Shown here in pieces: positions 5,400 through 7,913 of a stretch of 7,913 bases of DNA. The first letter of the stretch is position 1. Each line of letters opens with the position of its first letter. The notes under the pieces are model-generated. The model saw only the letters and a list, made by a program, of their open reading frames with translations. It was not told where the DNA came from and did no database searches. Origin of the DNA: Rhodospirillales bacterium (GTDB taxonomy: Bacteria; Pseudomonadota; Alphaproteobacteria; Rhodospirillales; JASLLV01); the NCBI GenBank assembly GCA_030754475.1, contig JASMAE010000380.1, positions 1 through 7,913 of the forward strand. Direction: 5' to 3'. Made by a program: the position numbers and the translations under genes.

Positions 5400-6568
5400 A
5401 CTTCTCTGTGCGGCCGGGGCTTCGTCCGGCGTGTCCTCATTTTTCCTCGGGTCCCTGCGCGAAACGCCCCGGCTGGTCGGCCGCGGTGCTTGAAGGCGCG
5501 CTCGTTGGACGCTCGCATCGCTCCGCCGAAGGACGCGCTCGGCTTGAAGAGGTGATCGCGCGTTCGCGCTCGCTCGCCGAAATACCCGACGACTACATCC
5601 TCGGGATCGTTCCCGCGTCCGACACCGGCGCGGTCGAGATGGCGTTATGGTCCTTGCTGGGTGCGCGCGGCGTCGACGTGCTCGTGTGGGAAAGCTTCGG
5701 CAAGGGTTGGGCTACCGACGTGCTCACCCAGTTAAAGCTCGCCGACGTGCGCGTCCTCGATGCCGATTACGGCGATCTTCCGGATCTCACCCAAGTCGAC
5801 TTCTCGCGTGACGTGGTGTTCACCTGGAACGGCACCACTTCGGGCGTGCGGGTGCCCGATGGCGATTGGATCGCCGCGTCTCGCGCGGGCCTCACTATCT
5901 GCGACGCCACGTCGGCGATCTTCGGGATCGAGATGCCGTGGGACAAGCTCGACGTCGTCACGTACTCCTGGCAGAAGGTCCTGGGCGGCGAGGGGGCGCA
6001 CGGCATGCTGGTCTTGAGCCCGCGCGTGGTCGAACGCCTCGAGGAGCATACGCCTGCGTGGCCGCTTCCGAAAATCTTTCGCCTGACCAAGGGCGGCAAG
6101 CTCGACGCCGAGATCTTCAAGGGGCAGACCATCAACACGCCGTCGATGCTGGCGGTCGAAGACGCGCTCGATTCGCTGGCCTGGGCGGGCTCTGTCGGTG
6201 GCGGCCCGGCGCTCAGGGGGCGGGTGGCAGGGAACTTCGCCGTCATCGAGGAATGGGTCGAACGCACGCCTTGGGTCGATTTTCTCGCGTCCGACAAGAG
6301 GACGCGTTCGCCCACCTCGGTATGTCTGAAGGTGGTCGACGGGTGGTTCGCGGCCCTTGACGCGGATCGCCAAGCAGGGGCCGCCAAGCGGATGGTCGCC
6401 ATCCTCGAGGAAGAGGGCGTGGCCTTCGATGTCGGTTCGTACCGTTCGGCGCCGCCGGGATTGCGGATCTGGGCGGGTGCGACCGTGGAACGCGAAGACC
6501 TCGTCCGGCTGGTGCCGTGGCTCGACTGGGCGCATGGCCGCGTGAAGAACGAGTTCGCCGAGGTCTGA
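5396..6568 (+). CDS. serC: phosphoserine aminotransferase
   Basis: SerC is a cytoplasmic PLP enzyme that converts 3-phosphohydroxypyruvate and glutamate to O-phosphoserine and 2-oxoglutarate; in many bacteria it also acts in PLP synthesis. From TTG 5396 it is 390 residues, the usual length for alphaproteobacterial SerC. FSSGPCAKRPGW (16-27) is the conserved N-terminal block, and GRSHR (38-42) is the phosphate-binding region. IVPASDTGAVEMALWSLLG (71-89) and WESFGKGW (98-105) lie around the cofactor. TICDATSA (167-174) gives D170, which contacts the PLP ring nitrogen. SWQKVLGGE (191-199) gives K194, the Schiff-base lysine. INTPSMLAVED (246-256) is the other cofactor-phosphate segment. The frame stays open far upstream, but the Shine-Dalgarno at 5381-5387 and the expected 15 residues before FSSGPC point to TTG 5396; GTG 5408 is the alternative. 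serA follows after 14 bases. All catalytic residues are present. Confidence 0.95.
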   Translation: MNFSVRPGLRPACPHFSSGPCAKRPGWSAAVLEGALVGRSHRSAEGRARLEEVIARSRSLAEIPDDYILGIVPASDTGAVEMALWSLLGARGVDVLVWESFGKGWATDVLTQLKLADVRVLDADYGDLPDLTQVDFSRDVVFTWNGTTSGVRVPDGDWIAASRAGLTICDATSAIFGIEMPWDKLDVVTYSWQKVLGGEGAHGMLVLSPRVVERLEEHTPAWPLPKIFRLTKGGKLDAEIFKGQTINTPSMLAVEDALDSLAWAGSVGGGPALRGRVAGNFAVIEEWVERTPWVDFLASDKRTRSPTSVCLKVVDGWFAALDADRQAGAAKRMVAILEEEGVAFDVGSYRSAPPGLRIWAGATVEREDLVRLVPWLDWAHGRVKNEFAEV

Positions 6569-6582
6569 ATAAAGGTGCGCCG

Positions 6583-7913
6583 ATGACGAAAGTGTTGATC
6601 GCCGATGAGATGAGCCCGGACGCCGAGGCCACGTTCGAGGCCCGCGGTATAGAGGTCGAGGTCAGTACCGACATGGACGAAGCCGAGCTTACGCGCCGTA
6701 TCGGGGCGTACGACGGCCTCGTCGTGCGTTCGGCGACGAAGGTGACGGCAGCGGTGATCGAGGGCGCAAGTTCCCTCAAGGTCATCGGACGCGCCGGCAT
6801 GGGCGTCGACAACATCGACGTGAACGCCGCAACCGCGCGCGGAATCGTGGTGATGAACACGCCCTACGGCAATTCGATCACCACCGCCGAGCACGCGATC
6901 GCGATGATGTTTGCGCTCGCGCGCCAGATTCCCCAGGCCAACCAATCGACCCACGCCGGAAAGTGGGAGCGCTCGCGTTTCGTCGGCGTCGAACTGATGG
7001 GCAAGACGCTCGGCATCGTCGGTTGCGGCAACGTCGGCTCCGTTGTCGCCGACCGCGCCCAGGGCCTGCGGATGAAGGTCATCGCGTACGATCCGTATCT
7101 TTCGCCCGGACGCGCCTCCGATCTGGGCGTCGAGAAGGTGGATTTCGACACGCTTCTTGGGCGCGCCGATTTCGTCAGCCTTCACGCGCCACTGACGGAC
7201 GCGACCCGCAGCCTGGTCGACGCCCAGGCGATCGCAAAAATGAAGCCAGGCGCCCGCATCATCAATTGCGCGCGCGGCGGCCTGATCGTGGAAGCCGACC
7301 TCAAGTCCGCGCTCGAATCGGGACAGGTGGCGGCAGCGGCCCTCGACGTCTACTCCGCCGAACCACCGAAGGGCAACGTCCTCCTCGGCATGGAGAGCGT
7401 CGTCGCGACCCCGCATCTGGGTGCGTCGACGACCGAGGCCCAGGAAAAAGTGGCCTTGCAGGTCACCGAACAGATATCGGACTTTCTTCTGAATGGCGCC
7501 GTGGTGAACGCCCTCAACATGCCGTCGGTCTCGGCCGAGGATGCGCCGAAGCTGGTCCCCTCCATGCGGCTCGCCGAGCAGCTGGGAAGCTTCGCCGGCC
7601 AGATCACCGAAACCGCTATCAAGGCGATCTCCATCGAATACGGAGGCCAGGCCGCGCAGCTCAACACCAGCCCCTTGACGGCGGCCGTCCTCAAGGGCCT
7701 GCTCACGCCGCTGCTTGAGACCGTAAACCTGGTGAGCGCACCGGTCATCGCCAGGGAGCGCAACATCGAAGTCACGGAGGTCAAGCGCGAACACGCGGAT
7801 GCGTTCCAGACCCAAATCAAGCTGGACGTGACCACCGAAGCGCAGTCGCGCAGCGTCGCCGGAACGCTGTTCGGCGCCGAGATGCCGCGTATCGTCGAGA
7901 TCAGGGGTATTCC
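6583..7913 (+). CDS. serA: D-3-phosphoglycerate dehydrogenase, C-terminus cut by window edge
   Basis: SerA catalyses the first committed step of L-serine synthesis, the NAD-dependent oxidation of 3-phosphoglycerate to 3-phosphohydroxypyruvate in the cytoplasm. ATG 6583, preceded by AAAGGTG at 6571-6577, opens 443 residues up to the right edge. Residues 1 to about 100 and 285-315 form the substrate domain (VVRSATKV 47-54; GRAGMGVDNID 69-79). The NAD domain has GIVGCGNVG (144-152; P-loop G147, G149, G152), with D170 after the second strand as expected for NAD preference. The catalytic triad is R231 (NCARGG), E260 (SAEPP) and H278 (TPHLGAS). Residues from about 318 to the end match the extra regulatory domain of the long, type-I-like SerA (about 525 residues). 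The final ACT domain, the site of serine feedback in regulated forms, would lie beyond the window, so feedback cannot be judged. It lies 14 bases behind serC, in the same operon. Confidence 0.95.
   Translation, partial: MTKVLIADEMSPDAEATFEARGIEVEVSTDMDEAELTRRIGAYDGLVVRSATKVTAAVIEGASSLKVIGRAGMGVDNIDVNAATARGIVVMNTPYGNSITTAEHAIAMMFALARQIPQANQSTHAGKWERSRFVGVELMGKTLGIVGCGNVGSVVADRAQGLRMKVIAYDPYLSPGRASDLGVEKVDFDTLLGRADFVSLHAPLTDATRSLVDAQAIAKMKPGARIINCARGGLIVEADLKSALESGQVAAAALDVYSAEPPKGNVLLGMESVVATPHLGASTTEAQEKVALQVTEQISDFLLNGAVVNALNMPSVSAEDAPKLVPSMRLAEQLGSFAGQITETAIKAISIEYGGQAAQLNTSPLTAAVLKGLLTPLLETVNLVSAPVIARERNIEVTEVKREHADAFQTQIKLDVTTEAQSRSVAGTLFGAEMPRIVEIRGI

Noticed and set aside
5767..7815. 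682-codon open frame on the minus strand
   Set aside because: It is antisense to conserved serC and serA across their catalytic motifs. Its composition is Arg/Asp/Gly-rich with no recognisable domain, as expected from high GC at third codon positions.

Overview
The window is GC-rich, tightly packed chromosomal DNA of a proteobacterium. The SerC sequence, the serC-serA gene pair and the codon bias point to an alphaproteobacterium, perhaps a Rhodospirillales-like lineage. That placement is inference from remembered family resemblance, not from a search. I see no mobile element, CRISPR array, tRNA or rRNA.

Layout. (1) Positions 1-1216, minus strand: the first 405 residues of an N-acyl-D-amino-acid deacylase (D-aminoacylase-type amidohydrolase), cut by the left edge. 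(2) Positions 1217-1428: a divergent intergenic region with a good -10 box and a GC-only hairpin at the predicted 5' end of the rightward transcript. (3) Positions 1429-3208, plus strand: a small GT-A-fold glycosyltransferase-like protein, then 22 bases later a tartrate/D-malate dehydrogenase (TtuC/DmlA type). (4) Positions 3321-5138, plus strand: an SLC13/DASS anion transporter with two cytoplasmic TrkA-C (RCK_C) domains. Its GTG start directly follows the stop of a 10-codon ORF in the same frame. (5) Positions 5139-5395: a structured control region with a strong hairpin, a consensus-like sigma-70 promoter flanked by repeats, and a short leader that can fold over its own ribosome binding site. 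(6) Positions 5396 to the right edge, plus strand: serC (complete, TTG start) and serA (C-terminus cut off), the first two enzymes committed to L-serine synthesis.

How the genes work together. SerA oxidises 3-phosphoglycerate and SerC transaminates the product to phosphoserine, so they form a two-step biosynthetic operon with its own promoter and leader. The dehydrogenase and the transporter plausibly form an uptake-and-oxidation pair for a C4 hydroxy-dicarboxylate (D-malate or tartrate). The deacylase would feed on N-acyl-D-amino acids. The glycosyltransferase has no obvious link to these pathways.

No wholly new multi-gene system is evident. The most interesting material is in the control regions. 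The serC leader resembles what the described alphaproteobacterial serC RNA motif would predict: alternative stems over the Shine-Dalgarno and a three-codon ORF overlapping the serC start. The transporter has an in-frame stop at its start and unusual residues in its substrate-site motifs.
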